A DNA stretch of 64,000 nucleotides. Origin: Bacillota bacterium. Its GTDB lineage: Bacteria > Bacillota > Clostridia > Christensenellales > Christensenellaceae. Under the pieces are notes generated by a model, which was not told where the DNA came from, did not search any database, and worked only from the letters and a program-made list of their open reading frames with translations. Both the position numbers and the translations under genes were made by a program. Positions 35,433 to 45,287 of the stretch are shown here, piece by piece. How positions within the stretch are numbered: the stretch's first letter is position 1; the number at the start of each line of letters is the position of its first letter. The stretch covers positions 1-64,000 of the forward strand of contig JAEYKI010000015.1 of the NCBI GenBank assembly GCA_023408315.1, written 5' to 3'.

Positions 35433-36407
35433 ATGGGGAACGCAGACAAGTCTAATAGTTGGTTGAGTAAAATATTCAGTATAAGAGAAATGGGAGTAAT
35501 TATTCCTTTAATTGTTGCGGTTATTATCTTTTCGTTTGGGAACAATTTCATGACCGTTGGAAACATGACGGATGTTTTGAGGACTACTTCATTTACTTTT
35601 ATTACCGCGATTGGAATGGCATATTTGATGATCTCGGGAGGATGGGACTTGTCGGTCGGCGCGGTTTATGCACTTGCCGGCGTTGTTTGCGGCCTTCTTA
35701 TGACGGCGGGCATTCCAATTCCTCTGGCAATTGCTATTTCTTTGTTGGTTGGCGTCGCCGTAGGCTGTGTCAATGGTTTTTTTGTACAGGTTGTTAATCT
35801 GAATCCTTTTATAGCCACCATGGCAACAATGTATTTGGCCAGAGGGTTTGTGCTTGGTTTTCAAAAAGGCCAAGCGGTTTATCCTCTTCCCGACGGCTTT
35901 AATGCAATAGGTCAGGGCAGTTTGATGATTGGTACTATTGGTATCCCTTATGTGGTCATTATTGCGGTTGCCCTGGGTGTTATTGCTACTCTGGTATTAA
36001 GGTATACGGTATATGGCCGAATGCTCTTCGCGGTTGGCGGTAATGTGGAAGCTGCTCGTTTGGCGGGTATCCCTACAAATAAAATTCGTTATAGCGCATA
36101 TGTGCTGACTGGTTTACTTGCCGCATTGACCGGTATATTAATGGCGGCACGCTTGGGTTCGGGCCAGCCAAACGTAGGCTCCGGCTTTGAAATGACTGTT
36201 ATTGCAGCCTGTGTTATCGGCGGTGTAAGCTTAGCCGGTGGTGTAGGAAAAATATATGGCGCATTTTTAGGTGCTGTATTTATGGCGATGATTTCAAACG
36301 GTATGACCATTATTCAGATATCCTCTTATTGGCAACAGTTGGTTCTCGGTATTGTATTGTTATTGGCTTGTTCTTTGGAATATTTTAGAATCCGCTTTAA
36401 AAAATAA
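35433..36407 (+). CDS. Sugar ABC transporter permease (RbsC-like)
   Basis: A 324-residue membrane permease of the ribose/xylose type (BPD_transp_2), with 'ISGGWDLSVGAVYALAGVVCG', 'MYLARGFVLGFQKG' and 'VIGGVSLAGGVGKIYGAFLGA'. About eight to ten membrane helices. The ATG at 35433 follows GGAGGAGACAGTA; the open frame upstream adds residues without support. It forms the importer with the next two genes. Confidence 0.9.
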   Translation: MGNADKSNSWLSKIFSIREMGVIIPLIVAVIIFSFGNNFMTVGNMTDVLRTTSFTFITAIGMAYLMISGGWDLSVGAVYALAGVVCGLLMTAGIPIPLAIAISLLVGVAVGCVNGFFVQVVNLNPFIATMATMYLARGFVLGFQKGQAVYPLPDGFNAIGQGSLMIGTIGIPYVVIIAVALGVIATLVLRYTVYGRMLFAVGGNVEAARLAGIPTNKIRYSAYVLTGLLAALTGILMAARLGSGQPNVGSGFEMTVIAACVIGGVSLAGGVGKIYGAFLGAVFMAMISNGMTIIQISSYWQQLVLGIVLLLACSLEYFRIRFKK

Positions 36408-36420
36408 GGGAGGGTTTACT

Positions 36421-37932
36421 GTGTCAGAATATTTGCTGGAAATGAAAAATATAACGAAAAGTTTTGGCGGTGTCCAGGCGCTAAAAAACGTTTCGATCAA
36501 TTTAAAGAAAAATGAGATTCTAGCGTTGGTGGGAGAGAATGGTGCAGGAAAATCCACATTGATGAAAATTCTCAGCGGCAGCTATTCTCATATGTCTTAT
36601 GATGGTGAGATATGGATAGAAGGTTCGAAGAAGAATTTTGCTACCCCGGCTGATTCTGAGTCTAGTGGAATCGAAATGATTTATCAAGAGATCAGCGCCC
36701 ATCTTGATTTAAGCGTTGCCGAAAACATTTTTTTGGGACGCATTCCGGTCAAAAGCGGCATTGTACAGTGGAACAGGATGTTTGAGGAAGCAAAAATTTA
36801 CACGGATATGGTCGGTCTTGATGTTTCTGTTCAGCAACCCGTAAGTGATCTGTCTACTAGCCAACTGCAGATGGTTACCATTGCCAGAGCGTTGTCCAGG
36901 AATCCTAGAATTCTCGTTTTGGATGAGCCGACAAGTGCACTTACAGAGAAAGAAGTAGCGCATTTGTTTGAAAACCTTTTTAAGTTGCGTGATCAAGGCA
37001 TTTCCTGTATTTATATCAGTCATAAAATTAAAGAGGTAATGTATCTGGCGAATCGAGTGACTGTCCTAAGGGATGGGTGCAATGTTAGTACCAACGATAT
37101 TAAAGAAGTAACGGCGGATAATATTGTAGAAAAAATGGTAAACCGCAAAATTGTTAACATGTATCCCAAAGAAGATGTTCAAATTGGAGAAGAAGTTTTA
37201 CGAATAGAAAATTTAGTCGTTCCTCATCCGTTTAACCCAGGTAAAAATATTGTAGATAATGTATCTTTCAATTTGCATAAGGGTGAGATATTAGGTCTTG
37301 TAGGCCTGGTAGGTTCAGGCAGGAGCGAGACTGTCAATGCGATTGTCGGCGCGATTAAGGCGGCTTCAAAAGATATTTATTTGGAAGGAAAGAAAGTTCA
37401 GATCAGGAATCCTCGTGACGCCATAAAAAAAGGGATTGTATTGCTGAGCGAAGACCGCAAAATAAACGGTTATGTACCGACTTTGGATATAGCGGGCAAT
37501 ATTTCGCTGGCCAGCATTAATAAAATTTCACGGAGATACATACTTCAGAAGAAAAAAGAAAAAGAGTATGCACTTAAATATATTCAGAATCTCAGTATAA
37601 AAGTTCGCAATGAACTTGACGACGTATTGAATTTGTCCGGAGGTAACCAGCAAAAGGTAGTTTTAGCTAAATGGCTTATGACTGAGCCCCGCGTGTTGCT
37701 CTTGGATGAACCTACGAGAGGCATTGATGTTGGCGCAAAGAGCCAAATATATCAGATCATGTCCGATTTAGCTAAGCAAGGTATGGCAATTGTAATGATT
37801 TCTTCTGAACTGCCCGAACTTGTTGGGATGTGCGACCGCTTTATTGTGCTGTCCGAAGGCCGGCAAAAGGCGGAATTAGGGCGGGGAGACGCCGATGAAG
37901 AGAAGTTTTTGCGTATAACCACAAATGGCTGA
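36421..37932 (+). CDS. Sugar ABC transporter ATP-binding protein (RbsA-like, two ATPase domains)
   Basis: A 503-residue double ATPase. Domain 1 has Walker A GENGAGKST and Walker B 'ILVLDEPTSALT', with the degenerate signature 'LSTSQLQM'. Domain 2 has the altered P-loop GLVGSGRSE, signature LSGGNQQKV and Walker B 'VLLLDEPTRGIDVG', the usual RbsA/XylG asymmetry. The GTG at 36421 follows AGGGAGGG. It powers the pentose/hexose-type importer. Confidence 0.92.
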   Translation: MSEYLLEMKNITKSFGGVQALKNVSINLKKNEILALVGENGAGKSTLMKILSGSYSHMSYDGEIWIEGSKKNFATPADSESSGIEMIYQEISAHLDLSVAENIFLGRIPVKSGIVQWNRMFEEAKIYTDMVGLDVSVQQPVSDLSTSQLQMVTIARALSRNPRILVLDEPTSALTEKEVAHLFENLFKLRDQGISCIYISHKIKEVMYLANRVTVLRDGCNVSTNDIKEVTADNIVEKMVNRKIVNMYPKEDVQIGEEVLRIENLVVPHPFNPGKNIVDNVSFNLHKGEILGLVGLVGSGRSETVNAIVGAIKAASKDIYLEGKKVQIRNPRDAIKKGIVLLSEDRKINGYVPTLDIAGNISLASINKISRRYILQKKKEKEYALKYIQNLSIKVRNELDDVLNLSGGNQQKVVLAKWLMTEPRVLLLDEPTRGIDVGAKSQIYQIMSDLAKQGMAIVMISSELPELVGMCDRFIVLSEGRQKAELGRGDADEEKFLRITTNG

Positions 37933-37979
37933 TGTGGCTTCAAACGGGGAATCCCGTCAAATAAAAAGGAGGAAAAAAC

Positions 37980-39053
37980 ATGAGAAAGATTTTTGTTTTG
38001 ATCTTGGTAGCTAGCCTACTCTTATCTCTGGTAGCGTGTTCTGGCAATGGAGCCCAAGCAGGCGCTGCGACGAGTGGAGAGGCGGCCAGCAGCAGTGCTC
38101 CGGTTAGTGAATCCGCAGCAGCCGCAAGTTCACAAGGATCGTCGGCGAAACAGCCCCATATCGTTTTGGTTAACGCAATTGTTGGACATCCGGTATATGA
38201 GCAGCAGGCTGAAGCTGCCAGAGAGGCAGCCGCAGATTATAATGTAAAGCTGGATATTATCGGGCCGCCTATGGGAGACAGTGATCTTGTAGGTACCACT
38301 GTAACCAACTTTGATAATGCAATTGCTATGCATCCCGACGCCATAATTACCGAGCCTTGGGATCCGTCCTTCATGGCATCAATGAGTAAGATCCGTCAAG
38401 CGGGCATTCCAAACTTTTGTACAAGTAACGCTCCAACCAATGCGGATGACTATGTCGCTATGATTGGTACGGATAATATTAAATATGGTCAGACTGCTGC
38501 CGAAATGATTGCCCAAAAGACCGGCGGCAAAGCAAATGTGCTTATCATGTTCGCTAATCTTGCAGCAGCAAACCAGATGGAACAAGCAAAAGGGTTTGAA
38601 GATGCGATAGCAAAGAATTACCCCAACATTAAGGTAGTTGCCAAAGATGCGGATAACGCGGACGCTTCAAAAGCCGTTACTCAGTTTGAACAGGATTTTA
38701 AAGCTTACCCGGAAATCGATGTGGTTCTGATGCTTGAGGGTACCGGCGGACCTTCTGCGGCTCAGGTGGCTGCCGAGATGAATAAGAAAGTTCTGATTCT
38801 CGATATTGATGCAACTGATCAGACAATTGCCAATATTACCAAAGGTACCGAATGGGCTACCTTGGCTCAAAACTTCTATAAAAGGGGATACGAGAGCGTA
38901 CGTATGGCTGCCGAATATTTACAGAACGGCAATGCAAGTTCCTTTAACAAGGATAATGACTCGGGTACTGTATTGATTGATTCTTCCAATGTTGCTGACT
39001 ATAAAGCGGTGCTGCAAGCTGCAATCAATAAAAAGGGGACTCCTTTGAAATAA
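37980..39053 (+). CDS. Sugar ABC transporter substrate-binding lipoprotein
   Basis: A 357-residue lipoprotein: signal peptide with lipobox LVAC (Cys20), a Ser/Ala-rich linker (about 25-58), then a type-1 periplasmic-binding fold of the ribose/galactose class ('IVLVNAIVGHPVYEQQAEAA', 'AIITEPWDPSFMASMSK', 'MIGTDNIKYGQTAAEMIA'). It captures the substrate outside the membrane and delivers it to the permease. Ribosome site AAAGGAGG. Confidence 0.92.
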   Translation: MRKIFVLILVASLLLSLVACSGNGAQAGAATSGEAASSSAPVSESAAAASSQGSSAKQPHIVLVNAIVGHPVYEQQAEAAREAAADYNVKLDIIGPPMGDSDLVGTTVTNFDNAIAMHPDAIITEPWDPSFMASMSKIRQAGIPNFCTSNAPTNADDYVAMIGTDNIKYGQTAAEMIAQKTGGKANVLIMFANLAAANQMEQAKGFEDAIAKNYPNIKVVAKDADNADASKAVTQFEQDFKAYPEIDVVLMLEGTGGPSAAQVAAEMNKKVLILDIDATDQTIANITKGTEWATLAQNFYKRGYESVRMAAEYLQNGNASSFNKDNDSGTVLIDSSNVADYKAVLQAAINKKGTPLK

Positions 39054-39060
39054 AATAGGG

Positions 39061-39109
39061 TTTTATGGGGGCCTGTCTAGGTGTATATCTAGTATCAGGC
39101 CCCATAAAA
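39061..39109 (+). terminator. Strong hairpin between the binding-protein gene and lacI-type gene
   Basis: TTTTATGGGGGCCTG pairs with CAGGCCCCATAAAA over about 14 bp with one bulge; the loop is about 20 bases. There is no long T-run on the plus strand. It could stop part of transcription or protect the mRNA end, so the transporter genes may be expressed above the downstream enzymes. Confidence 0.65.
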
Positions 39110-39124
39110 CAATCGAGGTTGGAT

Positions 39125-40111
39125 ATGGTAAGGCTGAAAGATATTGCTGATAAAGCAGGAGTGACTGTGGGGTCAGTCTCGAAGGCATTAAGCGGCAGCC
39201 CCGAAATTAGTGCATCAACTGCACAACGTGTAAAAACGGCAGCTTATGAGATAGGATACCGCTCTAAGAAAACATCAAAAAATACAAAATCAATCGGTAT
39301 CGTTCTGCCTGAAGTTCGGAGTCACTATTATGCTGAGTTAATGCATTCTTTAAATGATGAAATAAGTAAATATGGGTACTCAACAATTACAATGCTAAGC
39401 GGCTTTACTACGGAAGGCGTTTTAAACGCATATGAAAATATGCTTCAGCATGATATTAAGGGCCTGTTTATAAGCGGCGTTACTTTTTTAACCGAATCAT
39501 TATGTAAGCGCATCATTGCTGAAGGGGTTCCGACAGTACTTTTTACTGAGTACAAATTCCCTTATGCCATTGATTCCATTTATGTAAAAACAGATAATGT
39601 ACTGCGTCTTGCCGTGGAACATTTGAAGCAGCTGGGTCATAAGAAAATAGGCTATTTGGGAGAATTTAATTCAAATGTCAGATATGACGCCTTATGCGAA
39701 GTCCTGAAACAAAACAGCCTTGAGATTAATCCTAAGTTTGTTAAAAAAGGCAAAGAAAGATTCGAATTGGGAGGTTATTTGCGCGCTTGCGAGCTGTTGC
39801 AGGAAAAAGAGCTTCCAACAGCGGTCATTACGAGTTATGACCAGATGGCTTTTGGCGCAATGCGCGCTTTTTTTGAAAAAGGAATTAAAGTTCCGGATGA
39901 TATTTCCATTGTGGGCGTTGATAATCTTGTTTTAGATGAATATCTCCCTGTTCAGATTACGAGTGTCAACAGTCCGGTCCAAAAAATGGGAGTCATCGCT
40001 GCGAAATTATTGCTAGATAACATTGGAAACCCATCTGCGCATGTGGTGCAAAATGTTTCGTTGCAGAGCAAGCTGATTATTCGGAATTCAACCAGTTCTC
40101 CAAATAGGTAG
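39125..40111 (+). CDS. LacI-family transcriptional regulator
   Basis: A 328-residue LacI-type regulator: N-terminal helix-turn-helix 'VRLKDIADKAGVTVGSVSKALSG' and a sugar-binding domain ('IGIVLPEVRSHYYAELMHSL', 'AVITSYDQMAFGAMRAFFEKG', 'ISIVGVDNL'). ATG 39125 is preceded by GAGG; an upstream start would be read out of the hairpin. It sits between the importer and the enzyme genes and likely controls both. Confidence 0.9.
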   Translation: MVRLKDIADKAGVTVGSVSKALSGSPEISASTAQRVKTAAYEIGYRSKKTSKNTKSIGIVLPEVRSHYYAELMHSLNDEISKYGYSTITMLSGFTTEGVLNAYENMLQHDIKGLFISGVTFLTESLCKRIIAEGVPTVLFTEYKFPYAIDSIYVKTDNVLRLAVEHLKQLGHKKIGYLGEFNSNVRYDALCEVLKQNSLEINPKFVKKGKERFELGGYLRACELLQEKELPTAVITSYDQMAFGAMRAFFEKGIKVPDDISIVGVDNLVLDEYLPVQITSVNSPVQKMGVIAAKLLLDNIGNPSAHVVQNVSLQSKLIIRNSTSSPNR

Positions 40112-40136
40112 TAATTGAAAACGAGGAGTGACAAAG

Positions 40137-41495
40137 ATGTCTGATAAAAAGGTAGGTTTTGTGTGTTTTGGCGAAATAAATACACCTTATGATAAACTTC
40201 AGATAAAACATGATGAAGCACTTGCGTCCCTAACAAAGCTGAATTACGACATTTTAGATACTGGGATTGTTATAGATGATATTGAATATAAAACCGCTGA
40301 TAATGCTGTAAAGAAATTAAAACAGTTTGAAATGGATTGTTTGATTGTCTGTGTTGCCGGTTGGATCCCGACTCATGCTGTTATACGTGTTACCGATGCT
40401 TTTCGGCACGTTCCAATATTGCTTTGGGGCCTTTGCGGGTGGCATGAAAACGGACATCTGGTAACTACAGCTCCGCAGGCGGGCACGACTGCGGTTAGGC
40501 CAGTTTTGGAAGCGTTAGGTTATACTTTTAAATATGTGTACAGTGTAATAAATCAGCCTGTTCCATTCCAAAAGATTGATGCTTTTGTTTCTGCCTGTTA
40601 TGCAGCGAATTGCCTTCGAAAAGCCCGCGTGGGTACCATGGGGTACAGGGATATGCTTTTGTACGGGACTCAATATGAAGGAAATTCGCTGCGCGGAAAG
40701 ATAGGCGTGGAAGTAGAGCCATTTGAAATGCTTGAAATGTTGCAAAACATGGAGCATTTGGACTTGGCTCAAATACAGGAAGCCTTGGATTATGTAAAAA
40801 AATTCTGGAATTTTGTCAAGCCTTGTGACGATATGGTTATTGAGCAGGGGATTAAATATGCGCTTGCAATTGGCAAAAAGATCAAAGAACGGGGATATGA
40901 GGCAATTTCTTTGATTGATGTTGACGGGATGAAGAAACTGCTGGGTTTTCCGCCTGCCATGGTGTTTATGCTGCTAGAACACTATTACGGTGTGCTCACT
41001 ATACCGGAAAATGATGTAATGGGTGCTGTAACGCAGTTGATCATGAAATATATATCTGGTCAGACGGTTCCATATTTAGAATATTATGAATTCTTTGCAA
41101 ATAGCATGCTGATCGGCGTACCGGATTTTATTACACAATCGGCGACACAAGGCGATGTAATGGTGCTTCCCACAGCCTTTGGTTTGCTGTCTGCATCGTT
41201 GCTCAATGTTTCCAAAGTTAAAACCGGCTATGTAACCTGTACTCGTCTGATTTATATAAATGGAAAATATAAAATGCATGTTTATACGGCGGACGCAAAG
41301 ACTCCCGCAAAGTGGGAAGAGTGCGGTTGGGAAGCGCCTGCTCCCCAGTTGCCTAGTCTGGAGGTTTTCCCGGATGACTGTAGTGTTGAAGAGTTTGCAC
41401 AAAAGGTTTCAAGCCAGCATGTTATTGTTGCTTACGGCGATTATACTGAGGCTCTAAGGGATTTCTGTAAGCTCAATGATATTGAAATGATATAA
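40137..41495 (+). CDS. L-fucose/L-arabinose isomerase-like protein
   Basis: A 452-residue protein of the L-fucose isomerase superfamily. It has the N-terminal 'VGFVCFGEINTPYDK' and 'CLIVCVAGWIPTHAVI' segments, and 'LWGLCGWHENGHLVTTAPQAGT' in the middle domain. Catalytic Glu/Asp/His ligands of FucI could not be assigned with certainty. It probably isomerises an aldose to a ketose for the FGGY kinase encoded two genes later. ATG 40137 follows GAGGAGTGACAAAG. Confidence 0.8.
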   Translation: MSDKKVGFVCFGEINTPYDKLQIKHDEALASLTKLNYDILDTGIVIDDIEYKTADNAVKKLKQFEMDCLIVCVAGWIPTHAVIRVTDAFRHVPILLWGLCGWHENGHLVTTAPQAGTTAVRPVLEALGYTFKYVYSVINQPVPFQKIDAFVSACYAANCLRKARVGTMGYRDMLLYGTQYEGNSLRGKIGVEVEPFEMLEMLQNMEHLDLAQIQEALDYVKKFWNFVKPCDDMVIEQGIKYALAIGKKIKERGYEAISLIDVDGMKKLLGFPPAMVFMLLEHYYGVLTIPENDVMGAVTQLIMKYISGQTVPYLEYYEFFANSMLIGVPDFITQSATQGDVMVLPTAFGLLSASLLNVSKVKTGYVTCTRLIYINGKYKMHVYTADAKTPAKWEECGWEAPAPQLPSLEVFPDDCSVEEFAQKVSSQHVIVAYGDYTEALRDFCKLNDIEMI

Positions 41496-41520
41496 AATAA
41501 CTTTTGGGGTAGATGATTAA

Positions 41521-42987
41521 ATGATGAAACAGAAAATCAAGATCGGTTGGGCACAATCCAGCATTACACCTACTCGTCCTGTTATAATGCTTGGGCAGAT
41601 GTACCAGCGCGTTTCACAATATGTACACGATCCTATTACCGCGACTGCTATGGTCATTGAAAACGGTATTGAACAGACGACTTTTGTTTCTATGGATATG
41701 ACGGAGGTTCCCGTTCACGCTTTCGATCAATTAAGGGAAATGCTGAAAGAATATAAGGAAATAGACTTTAATAAGGTTTCTTTCAATGTGACCCATAGCC
41801 ATAACTCAACCGATTTTTTTAGTGATTTTATGCGCGATGAAAACGAGCATGTCTATGGGGAAGAGATACTTCCGCAGATCGGCTTGCCTCTAAATCTGCT
41901 TTCATTTGATGAAGCACAAAAATATTTTGTAGACGTAATAGGCCAGCTGATTATTCGCGCTTGGGAAAGCCGAAAAGAGGGTGGCGTCAGTAACGCGCAT
42001 GATTATGCCGTTGTTGGATTTAACCGCAGGCCTGTATTTATGCTTAACGGCGAAAAAGAAAGTATTATGTACGGCGATTGCTCCAGGCCGGATTTTGTTC
42101 GGTTTGAAGGCGGTGTTGATAATGCTGTTGAGATGTTATATACGTGGAACAAGAGCGGTGAATTGACAGGCGTGGTTGTAAATGTTCCATGCCCTTCCCA
42201 GGTCTATGAACTTCATAGCTTTATTTCTGCTGATTATTGGTGCCCGACCAGGAGCGAGATTAGGGAAAAACTCGGAAATATTTATATACTGCCGGTATGC
42301 GGAGCGGCCGGGGATATTGCTCCAATAGATCTTGTAAAAATCAGCAAAACTAATAAAGAAGCTCTTTTGGAATGGGGCGGGCAAACAAAAGAGGTGTTTC
42401 GTAATTTTGATATGACACTGGAGTGTCAGCAAATTGCAGCCAGAATTTCGGAAGCGGTTGCGAGAGGCTATAAAACGGCAAAGAATTACATAGATTACGT
42501 ACCTGTATTTGAGCATCAAGTTTTAGAGATGAAGTTGCCGATAAGAAAGGTGAGCGAAGAGGACTACAGGAAAGCCATGAAACAGGTTGGTGAAATCAAA
42601 GCAAAGTATTCAAAAGAGAATCCTATGACTATGAAGGATATTGTCGCCGCTTTTGAGCCTCAGGGTGTTGTGATTCGTTATGAGCAGCAGAACGTTTCCG
42701 ATAAGTATTCGTTTAAATGCCATATTTTAAGGATCGGCAATATTGCAGTAGCAACGAATCCGTTTGAATTATACCATGAGTTTGCGCAACGGATCAAAGC
42801 AAGGGCTGAAGCGGAACAGGTATTTATTATTCAGCTCTCAAACGGCCTGGGCGGTTATCTGCCGACAAGAGATGCAGTGAACGGCGGTTCATACAGCAGC
42901 AAGCCTGCTTCCACCTGCTGCGGCCCTGACGGAGGCGATGTCTTGGTAGAAGAAACACTGAAGGTTATCGGTAAATTGTGGAGTTAA
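41521..42987 (+). CDS. Neutral ceramidase-like family protein
   Basis: A 488-residue protein with the N-terminal features of the neutral/alkaline ceramidase-like family: 'GWAQSSITPTRPVIMLGQMYQR', 'VSMDMTEVPVHAFDQLRE' and the metal-site-like 'FNVTHSHNSTDFF'. No signal peptide, so it acts in the cytoplasm, unlike secreted ceramidases. In sugar loci such proteins have no firm function; a hydrolase or lactonase step is possible. Its stop overlaps the kinase start by one base. Confidence 0.65.
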   Translation: MMKQKIKIGWAQSSITPTRPVIMLGQMYQRVSQYVHDPITATAMVIENGIEQTTFVSMDMTEVPVHAFDQLREMLKEYKEIDFNKVSFNVTHSHNSTDFFSDFMRDENEHVYGEEILPQIGLPLNLLSFDEAQKYFVDVIGQLIIRAWESRKEGGVSNAHDYAVVGFNRRPVFMLNGEKESIMYGDCSRPDFVRFEGGVDNAVEMLYTWNKSGELTGVVVNVPCPSQVYELHSFISADYWCPTRSEIREKLGNIYILPVCGAAGDIAPIDLVKISKTNKEALLEWGGQTKEVFRNFDMTLECQQIAARISEAVARGYKTAKNYIDYVPVFEHQVLEMKLPIRKVSEEDYRKAMKQVGEIKAKYSKENPMTMKDIVAAFEPQGVVIRYEQQNVSDKYSFKCHILRIGNIAVATNPFELYHEFAQRIKARAEAEQVFIIQLSNGLGGYLPTRDAVNGGSYSSKPASTCCGPDGGDVLVEETLKVIGKLWS

Positions 42988-44507
42988 TGTTGGATCAATC
43001 GGATCGTTTTAAGGCTTTGAGCTACTCGGGGGAAAAGAGCGTGGAATTCATTGCAGTTGACTTAGGAAGCACCAATGTAAAAGCGACAGTGTATGACAGA
43101 AATCTTAATTGTATCGCGCAGAGGAAAGAGCCTGTTGTTTATCATCGGGAAGGCGGTTTCGTAGAGTTTGATACGGATGCGTATTTTGATTCTTTAATCT
43201 CCATGATTGCCGGCTTGTGCAAAGATCCGGCGGTAAATTCGCTGGAGATAAAACAAATTTCTTTTACAGGCCAGGCGGAATCTCTTATCGTGCTGAATCA
43301 GTATGGAAAGCCTTTAATGAATGCGATCTCCTGGATGGATGAAAGATCGCAAGAAGAATGCGCAATGATAGAAAAAGCGTTTTCGCATGAAGAATGTGAA
43401 GCAACGACCGGGCAGCTTGCCGTTTTGCCTACTTGGCCGGCTACAAAAATTTTGTGGCTCAAACGCAATAGACCGGAAATATTTCATCAGGCAGCCACGT
43501 ATATGCTTTTAAAGGACTTTATTGTCTACAGGTTCACCGGTAAAATGCTGGCGGACTGTTCTATAGCCACATTTACCTTTTATTTTGATATTTATAACAA
43601 GTGCTATTGGAAAAAAATGCTTGATTTCTGTGGCGTTTCAGAATCTCAGCTGCCGCCGCTGGCAGAGCCGTGTACTGAAGCGGGGACGCTGCAGGCAGAC
43701 ATTGCCCAACGGATAGGATTGACAGAGCAGGTAAGGGTGAATGTGGGAACTCTGGACCATTTCTGCGGTATGATCGGTACCGGAAATGTGAAAGAAGGGG
43801 GCATAAGTCTTTCTATGGGAACGGTGATGGCATTGGCAATAATGGCCAATAAGCCATCCGCCAAAAAAGCCGGCGTTGCTATGCATTACGGCTTTATTCC
43901 GGGAACCTATGTTATGCTGCCTGTTGCCGAAAGCGGCGGCGTCTGCCTGGAATGGTTTAAAAGCATTTGCATGAAGGATATTGCGTTTGGTGACCTGGAT
44001 GATCGGTTAAGACAGAGAGAACGCCCCAAAAAGCTGTTGTTTCTTCCGTATATTGTAGGTACGAATGCTCCTGAATTTGATTCCAGGGCATCCGGTGTGT
44101 TTTATGGTTTGAGGGCGGAGCACGACGCATATGATATGGCTTATGCCGTTATGGAAGGCGTTGCGTTTTTGCTTCGAAAGAACTGCGAATACATCAAGGC
44201 AAAAGGTACGGATGTACACTATATAATTGCAACAGGCGGAGGAGCAAGATCTGATATTTGGTGCCAACTTCAAGCGGATATTACCGGCCTTCCTGTTGTA
44301 ATTTTAAAGGAAAAAGAGGCGGCCTGTTATGGCGCGGCTATTATATGCGCCGTATCGGAAGGCATATTTTATAATTACGAGGAGGCGGCAAAAAGCGTAA
44401 TTGAAATTGAAAAAAGGTACGAACCACAGAATAGCGGCAACCTGGACAGAAAATATAAGCAGTACTGCGCCCTTTATGATTTAACAATACAGGTTGCGAA
44501 AATATAA
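42987..44507 (+). CDS. FGGY-family carbohydrate kinase
   Basis: A 506-residue sugar kinase of the FGGY group. The N-terminal phosphate loop is 'AVDLGSTNVKATVYD', the substrate region has 'SWMDERSQEE', and the C-terminal nucleotide site is 'IIATGGGARSDIWCQLQADI'. It resembles xylulokinase-type enzymes that act on ketoses. I start at ATG 42987, coupled to the upstream stop. It should phosphorylate the ketose made by the FucI-like isomerase. Confidence 0.88.
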   Translation: MLDQSDRFKALSYSGEKSVEFIAVDLGSTNVKATVYDRNLNCIAQRKEPVVYHREGGFVEFDTDAYFDSLISMIAGLCKDPAVNSLEIKQISFTGQAESLIVLNQYGKPLMNAISWMDERSQEECAMIEKAFSHEECEATTGQLAVLPTWPATKILWLKRNRPEIFHQAATYMLLKDFIVYRFTGKMLADCSIATFTFYFDIYNKCYWKKMLDFCGVSESQLPPLAEPCTEAGTLQADIAQRIGLTEQVRVNVGTLDHFCGMIGTGNVKEGGISLSMGTVMALAIMANKPSAKKAGVAMHYGFIPGTYVMLPVAESGGVCLEWFKSICMKDIAFGDLDDRLRQRERPKKLLFLPYIVGTNAPEFDSRASGVFYGLRAEHDAYDMAYAVMEGVAFLLRKNCEYIKAKGTDVHYIIATGGGARSDIWCQLQADITGLPVVILKEKEAACYGAAIICAVSEGIFYNYEEAAKSVIEIEKRYEPQNSGNLDRKYKQYCALYDLTIQVAKI

Positions 44508-44583
44508 TGAAGATTCTGTTTAAAATGGCGAAGGCGGATTTTCACCTATTCCAATGTAATGCCGGGTATAAGGAGCGTATGTA

Positions 44584-45234
44584 ATGATAAAAGTAGCGCC
44601 CTCTATTCTTTCCGCAGACATTGTAAACTTGGAGCGCGATATTCATCGTTTGGAAGCCTGTGGAGCAGACTATTTGCATATTGACGTGATGGACGGCATT
44701 TTTGTACCAAATCTTTCTTTTGGTATAAATACAGTAGAAGCCGTCCGTAAAGTAACACAAATGACGCTTGACGTGCATTTGATGATTGACAGGCCTATTC
44801 GTTATATCAATGAATTTTGTCAGGCAGGCGCGGATATCATTTCAATCCATGCTGAAGCTGACTCGGAAGAAAATACTTTAAGGGCGCTGCAATTGATTCG
44901 GAAGTCCGGTGCACTTGGGGCTGTATCAATAAAACCAAGCACAACTGCCGATACAGTCATTCCGTTCATTGATCTATGCGGTATGGTTTTGGTTTTAACT
45001 GTAGAACCCGGATTTGGTGGTCAGGCTTTTATGGCGAGTGTTTTGGGAAAAGTAGCCCGGATTCGTCAGATAATTGATAAAAAGAAATTGAATTGTGACG
45101 TTGAAGTGGATGGCGGTATCAACCTAGGGGCGTCTGTATTGGCTAAAAACAGTGGGGCAAATGTTTTAGTTGCAGGGAGTGCCTTTTTTGAAACGCAAGA
45201 TGCTGCAGAATTCGTGCGCGTTTTAAAATTATAA
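44584..45234 (+). CDS. Ribulose-phosphate 3-epimerase family protein
   Basis: A 216-residue TIM barrel with RPE motifs: 'PSILSADIVNLERDI', 'LHIDVMDGIFVPNLSFG', 'LDVHLMI', 'VEPGFGGQAFM' and 'EVDGGIN'. Catalytic Asp residues and metal-site His/Asp are in place. In this operon it more likely epimerises the specific ketose phosphate of the pathway than serves the pentose phosphate cycle. Last gene of the enzyme operon. Confidence 0.9.
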   Translation: MIKVAPSILSADIVNLERDIHRLEACGADYLHIDVMDGIFVPNLSFGINTVEAVRKVTQMTLDVHLMIDRPIRYINEFCQAGADIISIHAEADSEENTLRALQLIRKSGALGAVSIKPSTTADTVIPFIDLCGMVLVLTVEPGFGGQAFMASVLGKVARIRQIIDKKKLNCDVEVDGGINLGASVLAKNSGANVLVAGSAFFETQDAAEFVRVLKL

Positions 45235-45287
45235 TTCGTTCTTAATGTGCCGGCGCTTAAAGGCAATTATAAAGCCCATAATAGCGG

